Origin: a virus
Length of the DNA stretch: 52,334 bases
Virus record (IMG/VR): IMGVR_UViG_3300021356_000025
Location: 1 to 52,334 of that record
Reading direction: 5' to 3' (one strand)
Below are positions 1 to 8,187 of this stretch, piece after piece (positions within the stretch are counted from its first letter, which is position 1; every line of letters begins with the position of its first letter). The notes under the pieces are model-generated. The model had not been told where the DNA came from. It saw nothing but the letters and a program-made list of their open reading frames with translations, and ran no database searches. The position numbers and the translations under genes are program-made.

Positions 1-2283
1 GAATCAAGAGCCGGTAAGTCTGACAGAAACGCATTAACTAATTTACTTGTATTAGATGTGGATGGTATACGCCTTCCAAAGCCACTTGCAACAGGCAAGC
101 TAACTGCAGCTGACGTAACGTTTCTTGCTAGTCAAATTATTGCAGAACTACCATTACAATTACAGAACGTAAGTTATATCGCTCAAGCATCGTCAAGTCT
201 TGGACTAAAAGGAGACAAGACTTCGCTGCACATCTTTATGTTTCTTTCAATACCAATGCCACCTAAGTCTGTAAAGTTGTGGTTGCAAGATTGTAACTTT
301 GAATCAGATCTATTTAGTGAACAGCTAGGCTTGTCTGTAAACGGACAGTCGCTCAAGCTGCCACTTGATAGCTCTGTTGCTGACAACTCAAAGATAATCT
401 TTATTGCACCACCAACATTTCAAGACGCAACAAAAGATCCGTTCCAAGCTAAAGAAGAACGAATCGTTTTAGTTGAGCGTGAACAGTGGGCATTTGACCT
501 TGCATCACTAATGAATGACATCAGTCCTCAGAAGATACATGAGAAAGGTCAAGTACATAAAAATAAATTACGTGAGCTACAAGGGTTCGGTAAAAAGAAA
601 GAACGAACACGACTATCTACCGTAGACAATGTAACTGAAGAGATATTAGTTAACCCAGACAAAATGTCTATCAGTGTTGCAGACGACTCTTCATTCCCGT
701 ACATACGTTGTAACATAAACGGCGGCGACTCCAATGCGTATTACTTTAACATTGAGAAGCCTACATATATGTACAACTTCAAAGACGAACCAATCTTTGA
801 AATAGAAAAAGCAGACCCTGAGTTCTTCAGAGCTATCTTTGATATATACGAAGCACAACTAAAAGAAACGGGACGTCATGAGTTCCCGGTAGTTATGCGT
901 GACTACTACACAGATACTTTTTATAACGGTGTGTACTGTCCAAATGAAGATCAGTTCTCTGACGAATTTCCGCTGACACCGATCAGCAAACAAAACATTG
1001 AAGACTTTTATCTGAGTCACGGAAAGATAGCACCTGATTTCGTGCCGGACGGTCGTGTAGTATTCGATCCTACATCTGATAAACCAGCAGTTAATTTCAA
1101 AGATGTACCGTACTATGTAAATACATACCGTAGAACAAAGTACGCTATGAAACCTAAACTTCCTAACAAACCATTGGAAGTAGGCGAAGCAGTAACCATA
1201 AAAGAAGACTGCCCTCTTGTACACAGAGTGATCAGTCATATGCTTGGTAATGGTAAAGAAGAGTTTGAACGCTTCATCAATTGGCTAGCTTACATATACC
1301 AAACACGTAAAAAGACCGGCGTATCATGGGTGCTTACAGGTACACAAGGTACTGGTAAAGGTGTCTTCTACAGTAAGATACTTCGTAACTTGTTTGGTAC
1401 ACACCACGTACCTATGCGTTACTTACAAAACATGGAAGAGCACTTCAACCTATATATGCGTGACGCATTGTTTCTTGTAGTTGATGAGTTTCATATGGCA
1501 TCAAGTTCATCAGGTGCATCTAAGATGGCTGATAAACTTAAGAACCAGATTACAGAAAACACTTTAACTATACGTGGTATGCGAGCTAATCAGATAGAAG
1601 TAGCTAACTACACTAATTATATATTCTTAACTAACAGAGTTGATGCAGTAAACATCGAGCCCGGAGATAGACGCTACAACATTGCTCCGATGCAAAAGAC
1701 TAAACTATTACAAGCATATCCAGATATGCCAGAACGTTTAGACAACAATGAGATAGAAGGCGAGCTTTGGGCCTTTGCTGGTTACTTGCAGACTTTCAAA
1801 GTCAACAAGCGACTAGTAGAAATACCTATCGACAATACTGCAAAAGAACAAATGCGTAATGTTTCTATGTCTGTATTTGATGAGTTCTGTCAAGCAGTAC
1901 GTGATGGTAACTTACCATACTTTACTGACATACTAGATATCAATACAGGTTCAGTACTACATGCAAACGAAATAATCGTAGCGCAACGTCTTGTTAAAAC
2001 TTGGATAGCAAATGCAGATAAAGAGTGGGACGTAATACCAACAGAACATTTACGTACTGTATTCCACATACTTACAGAACAGAACCCACGTTTATCTCAA
2101 CGAGAGTTTTCTAAACGTTTAAGTAGAAACGGTATCGAAGTGCAACGCAAACGTTTACCGGGGAATGCTTCTGCTAATCCTGTTAGAGGGTTAGTAGTTA
2201 CTTGGAATCTATCCGAAGAAGATAAAGAGATGTTTATCAATACTTACTTTGAAGATAATGATAAACGATTGTTGGCAGTCTAG
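1..2283 (+). CDS. Primase-helicase (AEP-type primase fused to SF3/P4-like helicase), 5' end outside window
   Basis: The reading frame is open from base 1, so the gene is cut by the window edge; a GTG at 58 lies inside the first catalytic motif and is unlikely to be the start. Near the left edge LDVDG (DxD, 55-63) and SLH (His codon 229-231) match the metal-binding and sxH motifs of archaeo-eukaryotic-type primases. Further on, GTQGTGKG (about 1339-1362) is a Walker A motif and LFLVVDEFH (about 1468-1494) a Walker B motif, as in helicases fused to phage and plasmid primases (P4/DUF5906-like). The protein should make primers and unwind DNA at the phage fork. The primase assignment rests on two motifs; the ATPase part is clear. 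It heads the plus-strand replication block. Confidence 0.85.
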   Translation, partial: ESRAGKSDRNALTNLLVLDVDGIRLPKPLATGKLTAADVTFLASQIIAELPLQLQNVSYIAQASSSLGLKGDKTSLHIFMFLSIPMPPKSVKLWLQDCNFESDLFSEQLGLSVNGQSLKLPLDSSVADNSKIIFIAPPTFQDATKDPFQAKEERIVLVEREQWAFDLASLMNDISPQKIHEKGQVHKNKLRELQGFGKKKERTRLSTVDNVTEEILVNPDKMSISVADDSSFPYIRCNINGGDSNAYYFNIEKPTYMYNFKDEPIFEIEKADPEFFRAIFDIYEAQLKETGRHEFPVVMRDYYTDTFYNGVYCPNEDQFSDEFPLTPISKQNIEDFYLSHGKIAPDFVPDGRVVFDPTSDKPAVNFKDVPYYVNTYRRTKYAMKPKLPNKPLEVGEAVTIKEDCPLVHRVISHMLGNGKEEFERFINWLAYIYQTRKKTGVSWVLTGTQGTGKGVFYSKILRNLFGTHHVPMRYLQNMEEHFNLYMRDALFLVVDEFHMASSSSGASKMADKLKNQITENTLTIRGMRANQIEVANYTNYIFLTNRVDAVNIEPGDRRYNIAPMQKTKLLQAYPDMPERLDNNEIEGELWAFAGYLQTFKVNKRLVEIPIDNTAKEQMRNVSMSVFDEFCQAVRDGNLPYFTDILDINTGSVLHANEIIVAQRLVKTWIANADKEWDVIPTEHLRTVFHILTEQNPRLSQREFSKRLSRNGIEVQRKRLPGNASANPVRGLVVTWNLSEEDKEMFINTYFEDNDKRLLAV

Positions 2284-2333
2284 GTATAACTTAGTTATAC
2301 TTAGAACTCCATCAATAGCGTATAGGAATAAAC

Positions 2334-3083
2334 GTGATCTCTCTAACTCAGGAAAAGAGACCAGATACTCTTAAGCCGTTAGAAGTACCCGAACAACTAG
2401 GCGAATTGAAGTCTTGGTCTTACTCAGCATTAAAAGTGTTCGAGCAATGTCCGTATCGTTCATACATTGCAAAAGTCAAAAAAATACAAGAAGAATCAGG
2501 ACCAGCTGCAGAACGTGGTACTGTCATTCACCAACAAGCTGAAGATTATGTTAACGGCACACTTGGTGAGTTCCCTGATACATTAAAAAAATTCAAATCA
2601 GAGTTCGAAGAACTACGCGATGGTTTTGCTGATGCTAAAGTAGAACTAGAAGGTGAATGGGGTTTTGATTTGAATTGGAATCCAGTAGGTTGGATGGAAA
2701 AAGATACATGGGCTCGTATCAAACTTGATGCACTTGTCCATGAAGATGAAACATCTGTTCGAGTAATTGATTATAAAACAGGTAAAAAGTTTGGCAACGA
2801 AATAGGCCATTCACAACAAGCGCTGCTATATGCAATTGCTACCTTCTTGCGATATCCAGAAGTGCAGTATGCACAAACTGAGCTTTGGTATTTAGACCAA
2901 GGAGAAACTACAACTAAAAGTTTTACTCGTGATCAAGCTATGCAGTTCATGCCTACATGGCATAAGCGAGCAATAACTATGACAACATGTGATGACTTTG
3001 CTCCAACGCCTAGTAAAGATTCATGTCGCTGGTGTTCTTACCGTAAAGGTGAGTTTCCAGAATGCGCATGGGGTGTTGACTAG
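2334..3083 (+). CDS. PD-(D/E)XK nuclease, Cas4/RecB-like with probable Fe-S cluster
   Basis: 249 aa, GTG start preceded by AGGA. Nuclease core motifs are RGTVIH (H66), KLDAL (D132), VIDYKTG (D146, K148) and QQALLYA (161-167), the order seen in the RecB/Cas4/AddB exonuclease family. Cysteines C39, C231, C234 and C244 are placed as in the 4Fe-4S cluster that clamps the ends of Cas4/AddB-type nuclease domains. The likely role is DNA end processing in replication or recombination, beside the primase-helicase and upstream of the SNF2 helicase. Family is clear; the exact substrate is not visible. A double-hairpin terminator follows directly. Confidence 0.85.
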   Translation: MISLTQEKRPDTLKPLEVPEQLGELKSWSYSALKVFEQCPYRSYIAKVKKIQEESGPAAERGTVIHQQAEDYVNGTLGEFPDTLKKFKSEFEELRDGFADAKVELEGEWGFDLNWNPVGWMEKDTWARIKLDALVHEDETSVRVIDYKTGKKFGNEIGHSQQALLYAIATFLRYPEVQYAQTELWYLDQGETTTKSFTRDQAMQFMPTWHKRAITMTTCDDFAPTPSKDSCRWCSYRKGEFPECAWGVD

Positions 3084-3095
3084 ACTTCCTCCAGC

Positions 3096-3157
3096 GTCAC
3101 ACCTCCACTGTGACAAGGCCTCAGCCCTGCTTCTTTCACGAGAAGCGGGGTTTTTTT
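3096..3157 (+). terminator. Two tandem hairpins ending in a T7 run, rho-independent terminator
   Basis: The first hairpin pairs GTCACA (3096-3101) with TGTGAC (3109-3114). The second pairs CCCTGCTTCT (3125-3134) with AGAAGCGGGG (3141-3150), 10 bp with one G-T pair and a 6-nt loop, followed by seven T (3151-3157). It ends the primase-nuclease transcript just downstream of the nuclease gene. Confidence 0.9.
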
Positions 3158-3172
3158 ATATAAGGAAAAACA

Positions 3173-3373
3173 ATGTTAAATTTGTTACTAAAAGTATGGA
3201 CAGCGGTAGAGATAGTTCTATGGATAAAAGCCATACGGGAGAAAAGAAATGCAAATGATATACGTGACCAAAGACGGCAACGAGATTCAGTACGCACTAA
3301 AAACAGATCCAGAGGAAGCTCAGTACTGGACGACGTACCGTTTGAAGAAGAGCGACATCAAGATAAAAACTAA
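3173..3373 (+). CDS. Possible small protein with N-terminal hydrophobic segment
   Basis: 66 codons with a good AAGGA eight bases upstream of ATG. Residues 2-20 are hydrophobic (LNLLLKVWTAVEIVLWIKA), suggesting a membrane segment; the rest is very basic and overlaps another open frame (3249-3527) for 125 bases. Only the first part may be real coding sequence. Not recognised. Confidence 0.35.
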   Translation: MLNLLLKVWTAVEIVLWIKAIREKRNANDIRDQRRQRDSVRTKNRSRGSSVLDDVPFEEERHQDKN

Positions 3374-3527
3374 AGTTGATAGAAGTACAGCTGCTAGATT
3401 ACGTGGAGAGATATTAGATGACATCACCAGCACTGAAAAACGCGATACAAAACGGACGGACAAAGTACCTAAAAAACGTTCGGGAACCATCGTTCGCAAC
3501 AATGTTAAAAAGAGGAAAGTTAAATAA
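3249..3527 (+). CDS. Hypothetical basic protein, 92 aa
   Basis: ATG preceded by GGGAGAA. The N-terminal 45 residues look like a small folded domain (starts MQMIYVTKDGNEIQ); the last 35 are Lys/Arg-rich. The frame overlaps the candidate at 3173 on its left by 125 bases and the Gp88-like gene at 3418 on its right by 110 bases, an unusual density of overlap. No family recognised. Confidence 0.45.
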   Translation: MQMIYVTKDGNEIQYALKTDPEEAQYWTTYRLKKSDIKIKTKVDRSTAARLRGEILDDITSTEKRDTKRTDKVPKKRSGTIVRNNVKKRKVK

Positions 3528-4113
3528 AAAACTTGGCGATAAGATCAAGCATAAGAAATGGAAGTCAATGACAATGTATTCACTAACCCTAGAAGAGCGA
3601 GCAACATGCCCTTCTACCTGTAAACAATGGGAGACCTGTTATGGTAACAATATGCCTTTTGGCCACCGTTTCGACCATACGCATCCTGACTTCTACACGA
3701 AGCTCGATGCAGAACTTACCGAGTTAAACAGAAAACATCAAGATGGATTCGTAGTACGTTTGCATGTGCTCGGAGACTTTCCATCACCCCACTACGTTAT
3801 TAAATGGCAGTGGTGGTTACACAAGTTCAGTAATCTACATGTGTTTGGCTACACTCATTGGGAGTGGACAACGGACATCGGACACCTATTAACTAACATG
3901 AATAGGATATACAATGACCGTTGGGCTATAAGATTTTCTGACGATATGCAATCATCTTACAGTGCACACGTTGCATTGCCCCACGATGCTGATGCAGTTG
4001 CAGCACAAGTCGATGGTATCATTTGCCCTGAGCAAACTGGTGCAGTTGACAGCTGTGCTTCATGCGGTTATTGTTGGACAAGTGAAAGGCCCGTTGTATT
4101 CATAGAACACTAA
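3418..4113 (+). CDS. Gp88-like cysteine-rich phage protein
   Basis: 231 aa. The start is chosen for GGAGAG seven bases upstream; an alternative ATG at 3502 has no ribosome site but would shrink the overlap with the upstream frame. The N-terminal block has C64, C68 and C74 around YSLTLEERATCPSTC, then RLHVLGDF and HVFGYTHW; the C-terminus has C203, C213, C216 and C219. This pattern recalls the phage 'gene product 88' family (Pfam Gp88), whose function is unknown. The seven cysteines in two groups suggest metal or Fe-S binding (inference). Confidence 0.65.
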   Translation: MTSPALKNAIQNGRTKYLKNVREPSFATMLKRGKLNKKLGDKIKHKKWKSMTMYSLTLEERATCPSTCKQWETCYGNNMPFGHRFDHTHPDFYTKLDAELTELNRKHQDGFVVRLHVLGDFPSPHYVIKWQWWLHKFSNLHVFGYTHWEWTTDIGHLLTNMNRIYNDRWAIRFSDDMQSSYSAHVALPHDADAVAAQVDGIICPEQTGAVDSCASCGYCWTSERPVVFIEH

Positions 4114-4126
4114 TAAGAGGCTAAAG

Positions 4127-4300
4127 ATGATATTAACTAGCAGGGATAGACTGCAGTTAACACCCGACAAAATAAAAACATGCGGATCATACAACTTCAA
4201 AGGTGATTCCAAGATGCACTATTGCAAGTGCCCAGTCGAATTAAAAATAAACCACTGGCCTGAAGATTGCCGTATATGCGGTAAAAGAAGTAGGATATAG
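4127..4300 (+). CDS. 57-aa cysteine-rich protein, zinc-finger-like
   Basis: ATG preceded by AAGAGG, 13 bases after the Gp88-like stop. Five cysteines: C19, C33, C35, and C48/C51 as a CxxC, the last in CRICGKRSRI at the C-terminus. CxC plus CxxC is consistent with one zinc site. It is too short to assign; it may act with the upstream Cys-rich protein. Confidence 0.6.
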   Translation: MILTSRDRLQLTPDKIKTCGSYNFKGDSKMHYCKCPVELKINHWPEDCRICGKRSRI

Positions 4301-4317
4301 AAATATCTATCCATATA

Positions 4318-4326
4318 TGCTATAAT
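4318..4326 (+). promoter_or_regulatory. Extended -10 promoter TGCTATAAT
   Basis: A perfect TATAAT at 4321-4326 is preceded by TG with one-base spacing, the extended -10 form that needs little -35 sequence (none good is seen). It lies 62 bases upstream of the SNF2 helicase start. Between them are several near copies of ATGAACA (about 4343-4390). Confidence 0.55.
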
Positions 4327-4388
4327 CGGTCCAAAGATTTTTAATGAACAATGAACAATGAAAAACGAACTATGAAGAGTGAACAACT

Positions 4389-5732
4389 ATGCATGAAGCA
4401 TTCGAACATCAAAAAGTCACGTCTGACTTTATTGTAAACAATCCTTACGTACTCGTAACATCAGACCCCGGCACCGGTAAAACCCGTAGTGTCATTGATG
4501 CCTATGCAAAAAGAAAAAACGGACGCATGCTTGTTCTGGCCCCGTTGTCTATTCTTGAAGCATCATGGGGTGATGACATCAAGAAGTTTCAACCTGACCT
4601 TACGTACGCAGTTGCGTACGCTAAGAACAGAGAAGAAGCATTCTTAGGTACAGAAGACATTGTCATAACTAATCATGACGCAGTTAAGTGGATTAAAAAG
4701 AATTACCACGTACTATGCGGCTTTGATACGCTGGTCATTGACGAGTTTACAGCTTTCAAAAACAAAGACAGTCAACGCAGCAAAGCATGCTTGAAGATCT
4801 CTGAAGCTTTCGAGTATCGTATTGCCATGTCTGGTACACCTAATAGTAATACTATATGTGACATCTGGCATCCAACACTAATCGTTGACGGTGGTGAACG
4901 ATTGGGGCACAGGTTTTACTCTTTTCGTGCCAGCGTTTGTACTTCACGATTCAATGGTTTTGCCAACGAATGGTGTGACAAACCAGACGCACAAGAGATA
5001 GTTGCTGCAGCATTGTCTGACATCAACATTCGATACGAGCTAGAAGATTGTATCGACATGCCCGAACAAACTGTTCGTACTATGTATGTACAGTTACCTA
5101 AAAAGATACGACAACAATACGAAGCACTAACTGACGATTCTGTTTTATATACAGCTAACGGTACTATCAACGCAGTACACGCTGGTGCCCGGGTGAAGAA
5201 GCTGTTGCAGCTTTGTACGGGTGCTGTGTACAACGAAGACGGAGATGCTATCGGTATACATGACGAACGTTATGACATGGTTATGCAGTTAGTTTTAGAA
5301 AGAAATCAGTCACTAGTTGCATTCAACTGGCGGCACGAGAAGGATGCGCTTGTAGAAAAAGCAGAGAAGCTTGGTATCTCATACGCTGTAATTGACGGCT
5401 CTGTTGCCGCACACAAACGTAAAGAGATTGTAGATCGCATGCAAGCCGGCCAGCTGCAAGTTGTGTTTGCACATCCACAATCTGCGGGTCATGGTCTTAC
5501 AATGACCAAAGCAAACACAGTTATCTGGGCGTCACCTACATACAACGCCGAGCACTATCAGCAGTTTAACCGTCGTATCTATCGAGCTGGTCAAACTCAA
5601 AAGACTGAGATCATACAGATTGCAGCTCGTGATACGTGGGAGACTGATGTGTATGTAAAACTGGAAGGTAAACTTGAGAAGATGGAAGACTTACTCTCGA
5701 TACTAAATGACTTACATCAAAACAGGAATTAG
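4389..5732 (+). CDS. SNF2/DEAD-like superfamily 2 helicase
   Basis: 447 aa, near the usual size of phage SNF2-type ATPases. Motifs in order: Walker A DPGTGKT (26-32), motif Ia LVLAPLSIL, motif II DEFT (118-121, in place of the usual DEAH/DEGH), motif III SGTP (148-151), and near residue 400 motif VI QQFNRRIYRAGQTQ with its arginine fingers. It couples ATP hydrolysis to movement on duplex DNA; in phages it probably helps replication or recombination, or removes bound proteins. Two bases separate its stop from the next gene, so they are probably translated together. Confidence 0.9.
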   Translation: MHEAFEHQKVTSDFIVNNPYVLVTSDPGTGKTRSVIDAYAKRKNGRMLVLAPLSILEASWGDDIKKFQPDLTYAVAYAKNREEAFLGTEDIVITNHDAVKWIKKNYHVLCGFDTLVIDEFTAFKNKDSQRSKACLKISEAFEYRIAMSGTPNSNTICDIWHPTLIVDGGERLGHRFYSFRASVCTSRFNGFANEWCDKPDAQEIVAAALSDINIRYELEDCIDMPEQTVRTMYVQLPKKIRQQYEALTDDSVLYTANGTINAVHAGARVKKLLQLCTGAVYNEDGDAIGIHDERYDMVMQLVLERNQSLVAFNWRHEKDALVEKAEKLGISYAVIDGSVAAHKRKEIVDRMQAGQLQVVFAHPQSAGHGLTMTKANTVIWASPTYNAEHYQQFNRRIYRAGQTQKTEIIQIAARDTWETDVYVKLEGKLEKMEDLLSILNDLHQNRN

Positions 5733-5734
5733 TT

Positions 5735-6112
5735 ATGAAAGAAGAAATGAACGTTAACCAGCTAATCAATGAACGTGCTGACGTCAAAAGTCGCATGGAT
5801 AAATTGAATAGAGAACTAAAAGACTTACGAGCAGAATCCGATTACATCGATGTTCTGCTTCTTAAGAAGATGGATGCGGAGGGTATGTCACGTACAGCTA
5901 ATGACTCAGCTTCTGTATCTATCAACGAAGACACTGTTCCCGAGGTAACTGATTGGGATCAGCTGTATCAGTATGTAACGGAGACTCAGGATTTTAGTCT
6001 TATCCAAAGACGAGTCAGCAGTACTGCTTACAAGGAAATACTGAAATTAGGTGACGGAGTACCGGGACTACAACCACGCACAGTAAGACGCGTCAATTTT
6101 AGAAAACTTTAA
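5735..6112 (+). CDS. Conserved phage protein with N-terminal coiled coil, 125 aa
   Basis: Residues 5-45 form a charged coiled coil (heptads around LINERADVKSRMDKLNREL). A compact C-terminal half follows, with WDQLYQYVTETQDF, LIQRRVS and PGLQPRTVRRVNFRKL. It resembles small proteins often found beside phage SNF2 helicases and single-strand-binding genes; no function is known to me. Likely in one operon with the helicase. Confidence 0.7.
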   Translation: MKEEMNVNQLINERADVKSRMDKLNRELKDLRAESDYIDVLLLKKMDAEGMSRTANDSASVSINEDTVPEVTDWDQLYQYVTETQDFSLIQRRVSSTAYKEILKLGDGVPGLQPRTVRRVNFRKL

Positions 6113-6140
6113 ATTATCAATGAATAAGGAACAATGAACT

Positions 6141-6806
6141 ATGAGTAGCACAGCGTTAGCAATACCTGAAGATAAAATTCCAGCACACATCAAGAAAGCG
6201 GCAGGCCGTGGCAATGAGAATGTTGGACAGCAAGTAACTATACCTCGTGTTAAGCTTCTACAAAAAATGTCTGATGAAGTAGATAAACATCACGCTAACT
6301 ATGTACAAGGTGCAGAGGTTGGTCATTTCTTGAACACTCTCACTGGTGAAAACTATGGTGAAGAGTTGTACGCAATCAGTATCACGTTCAAAACCGAGCA
6401 CGTTGTTTGGCGTAACCGTGAAGCTGGTGGTGGCCTACTTGGTGCATTCGGTTCTCATGCCGAAGCTCAAGAAGCTATCAATGCACAAGAGAAGCCCGCT
6501 GATTACACTATCACCGAAACTCATACACACCTATTGCTATTGAAAGATCCTAAGACTGGTAAGCTAGAAGAGACTCCAATTGTTATGGACTTTGCTTCTT
6601 CTAAGCTACGTATATCACGTAACTGGAACTCTCAAATTGCACTGAAAGGTGGTGACAGATTTGCTGGTTTATGGAAGATCAAATCAGTAGCTGTTGAGAA
6701 TCGTATGGGTAACGCCTTCATGAACTTAGATGTAAACTTTGAAGGTTGGGCTCAGGAAGACGACTACAAGAAAGCTGAATCGTTATACGAGCAGCACTCT
6801 AAATAA
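6141..6806 (+). CDS. Conserved phage protein, possible ssDNA-binding protein
   Basis: 221 aa; upstream AAGGA lies in a stretch (ATAAGGAACAATGAACT) like that before the SNF2 gene. The N-terminus is charged (IPAHIKKAAGRGNENVG), then IPRVKLLQKMSDEVDKHH and a beta-rich body with GDRFAGLWKIKSV and MGNAFMNLDV; the C-terminal tail is mixed-charge. Single-strand binding is inferred only from neighbours and overall character; no diagnostic motif is visible. Confidence 0.55.
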   Translation: MSSTALAIPEDKIPAHIKKAAGRGNENVGQQVTIPRVKLLQKMSDEVDKHHANYVQGAEVGHFLNTLTGENYGEELYAISITFKTEHVVWRNREAGGGLLGAFGSHAEAQEAINAQEKPADYTITETHTHLLLLKDPKTGKLEETPIVMDFASSKLRISRNWNSQIALKGGDRFAGLWKIKSVAVENRMGNAFMNLDVNFEGWAQEDDYKKAESLYEQHSK

Positions 6807-6841
6807 TTTCTGTTCTCCTATACAGAAAGAGGAAGGCTATG

Positions 6842-6897
6842 TAGTAAAAATGGCACGGACTGATCCACCGTGAGCCGCAACGGATCATTACTAGGAG
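6842..6897 (+). promoter_or_regulatory. Predicted H-type pseudoknot in 5' leader, next to the Shine-Dalgarno
   Basis: CACGG (6854-6858) pairs with CCGTG (6868-6872). TGATCC (6861-6866), inside that loop, pairs with GGATCA (6882-6887). An outer TAGTAA (6842-6847) pairs with TTACTA (6888-6893), contiguous with the second stem. The ribosome site GGAG (6894-6897) follows at once, upstream of the ATG at 6905. This is classic geometry for translational control by a riboswitch or an autoregulatory pseudoknot. Pairing is read by eye; no known class is recognised. Confidence 0.5.
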
Positions 6898-6904
6898 ACC
6901 TACC

Positions 6905-7138
6905 ATGACAAAATATATTCATATTAATCAACACAAAATTAGATCAAACAAAAAGAACAGTGACAACGAACCAGTAATAACTGTCAAAGAAGGACGAAAA
7001 AATACTTACTGTCATTCAGTAACTATTCATGGAGAGAGTACAGTTATTTACGGCGGAAACGACAAGCCTGTGCTGCCCTGCGGCGCTCGTGTTGTTATAA
7101 AGACAGACGCTGATGTAACGTTTGATCCTATGCCATAA
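6905..7138 (+). CDS. Small conserved phage protein, 77 aa
   Basis: ATG preceded by GGAG just after a predicted pseudoknot. The sequence (KYIHINQHKIRSNKKN..., EPVITVKEGRKNTY, then PVLPCGARVVIKTDADVTFDP) matches my memory of a small beta-rich protein present in many phages and of unknown function. The structured leader suggests its translation is controlled. Confidence 0.75.
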   Translation: MTKYIHINQHKIRSNKKNSDNEPVITVKEGRKNTYCHSVTIHGESTVIYGGNDKPVLPCGARVVIKTDADVTFDPMP

Positions 7139-7178
7139 AGTAATATCAACAATAAGTATCAATCATTAGATTAAAAAC

Positions 7179-7195
7179 ATAAGAGCTCTTATAAT
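7179..7195. promoter_or_regulatory. 14-bp palindrome overlapping a TATAAT; possible late-transcript terminator
   Basis: ATAAGAGCTCTTAT (7179-7192) is a perfect palindrome. Read on the minus strand it can fold as ATAAG-AGCT-CTTAT followed by GTTTTTAA, a weak terminator for the converging late transcript. On the plus strand TATAAT at 7190-7195 could be the -10 of the small gene at 7222, but no good -35 is present. Confidence 0.4.
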
Positions 7196-7221
7196 GGCAC
7201 CTATCTTTCCGAGGTTCCCTA

Positions 7222-7407
7222 ATGATTACGTACATGCTTGCATTTGTTATTACAATGCTTTCTCTTATTGCTGTTGACGATTTAAAAGTCAGTAGAAACT
7301 TCTTACAACCTCGAAAAACTACACAAACCATTACCCATATGTTTGTTCGTAAATCCACTGTGAAACATCGTGCCGAGCAACACAATTCTCAAGATATTGC
7401 TGCCTAG
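7222..7407 (+). CDS. Small predicted membrane protein, 61 aa
   Basis: ATG preceded by GAGG. Residues 2-18 (ITYMLAFVITMLSLIAV) form one hydrophobic helix; the remainder is basic. It overlaps the 3' end of the converging minus-strand nuclease gene by 77 bases, so part of its C-terminus may be constrained by that gene. No family recognised. Confidence 0.4.
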   Translation: MITYMLAFVITMLSLIAVDDLKVSRNFLQPRKTTQTITHMFVRKSTVKHRAEQHNSQDIAA

Positions 7408-7717
7408 TGACACTAGCATCAAAATCATCTGTGATTATCATCGCAGTATCTTCTACGCCTATAACAACAGCAACTTTTGCACCTTGTTTAACTTTGTTTA
7501 GCCATTCTATTTGCAGCTTAGATAACGTGTGCCTAAGAATAGTATTGTCTCTTTTAGGCAATGCTTTGATATATTTGTATTCGATGAAAAGAACGCCCAA
7601 AGGGCCAGAGTAAAAAGCATCAGGCACTCCGCCTGCATACGTGTCGTGTATCTTCCATTTGTGAACTTCAGAAGAAAGTTTGTTATGAATAGACTTAACA
7701 AATCCGTGTTCGTTCAT
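7331..7717 (-). CDS. Small PD-(D/E)XK nuclease (VRR-NUC/resolvase-like)
   Basis: 128 aa. GGVPDAFY (D33) followed by GVLFIEYKYIK (E46, K48) is the D...ExK active site of the PD-(D/E)XK fold, with a supporting glutamine in LSKLQIEWL; size and layout fit VRR-NUC or Holliday-junction-resolvase-like phage enzymes. Its start overlaps the preceding gene's stop by four bases. As the last late gene it may resolve branched DNA before packaging (inference). Confidence 0.7.
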   Translation of the reverse strand: MNEHGFVKSIHNKLSSEVHKWKIHDTYAGGVPDAFYSGPLGVLFIEYKYIKALPKRDNTILRHTLSKLQIEWLNKVKQGAKVAVVIGVEDTAMIITDDFDASVTRQQYLENCVARHDVSQWIYEQTYG

Positions 7718-8187
7718 GTCCAGCTACTTAAGCCAACTCTTTTCCAAGTATTAGTATTAACACAAATATAAAGATAAGAAGAGTCCCAAGTTATTTGACC
7801 TTTTTTACCGGGAGCACCAGCATTAGCAGGGGTTCTTGTTTGGCGTAATCTTATGCAGTCTCCGTCTATATCAACAACTTCTGTGGGATCATTTGTATTG
7901 ATACCCAGTTTAGAGTTGTCTGCATTCTTGTGTAATAGTCCTTTAAACTTAGAGTTAAAACCACGGTTCTTAGAATCAATAGTAGTTGTATTAAACTGCG
8001 AAGCTGTAGCTTTATCTAACACATCACCATCAACCAACTCACGTAAAGTAACCGCCCTATCTATAGAAGTACCTCTAATACCTAATCTTACTTCTAGTAT
8101 TTCAGAAAGAGTCTGTAAATACCTACGCAATGCTGGGTCTGTATTTTGTGGTACTATAGGTATCCCGGGTATTTTAGTAGCGCTCAT
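7714..8187 (-). CDS. Virion/tail-associated protein, 157 aa
   Basis: N-terminal helical region (PALRRYLQTLSEILEVRLG), a middle with LGINTNDPTEVVDIDGD as in fibre shaft domains, and a C-terminal GKKGQITWDSSYLYICV...NTWKRVGLSSW segment of a type common at the ends of phage tail or fibre proteins. It probably oligomerises through the N-terminal helix. Its start overlaps the previous stop by one base (TAATG). Confidence 0.6.
   Translation of the reverse strand: MSATKIPGIPIVPQNTDPALRRYLQTLSEILEVRLGIRGTSIDRAVTLRELVDGDVLDKATASQFNTTTIDSKNRGFNSKFKGLLHKNADNSKLGINTNDPTEVVDIDGDCIRLRQTRTPANAGAPGKKGQITWDSSYLYICVNTNTWKRVGLSSWT

Noticed and set aside
859-1239. 126-aa minus-strand frame inside the primase-helicase
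   Set aside because: Shadow of a clearly coding gene; Cys/aromatic-rich with no known motif.
4343-4390. ATGAACA-like repeats as an operator
   Set aside because: Copies are short, A-rich and imperfect; they could arise by chance in a leader, so they are only mentioned with the promoter.
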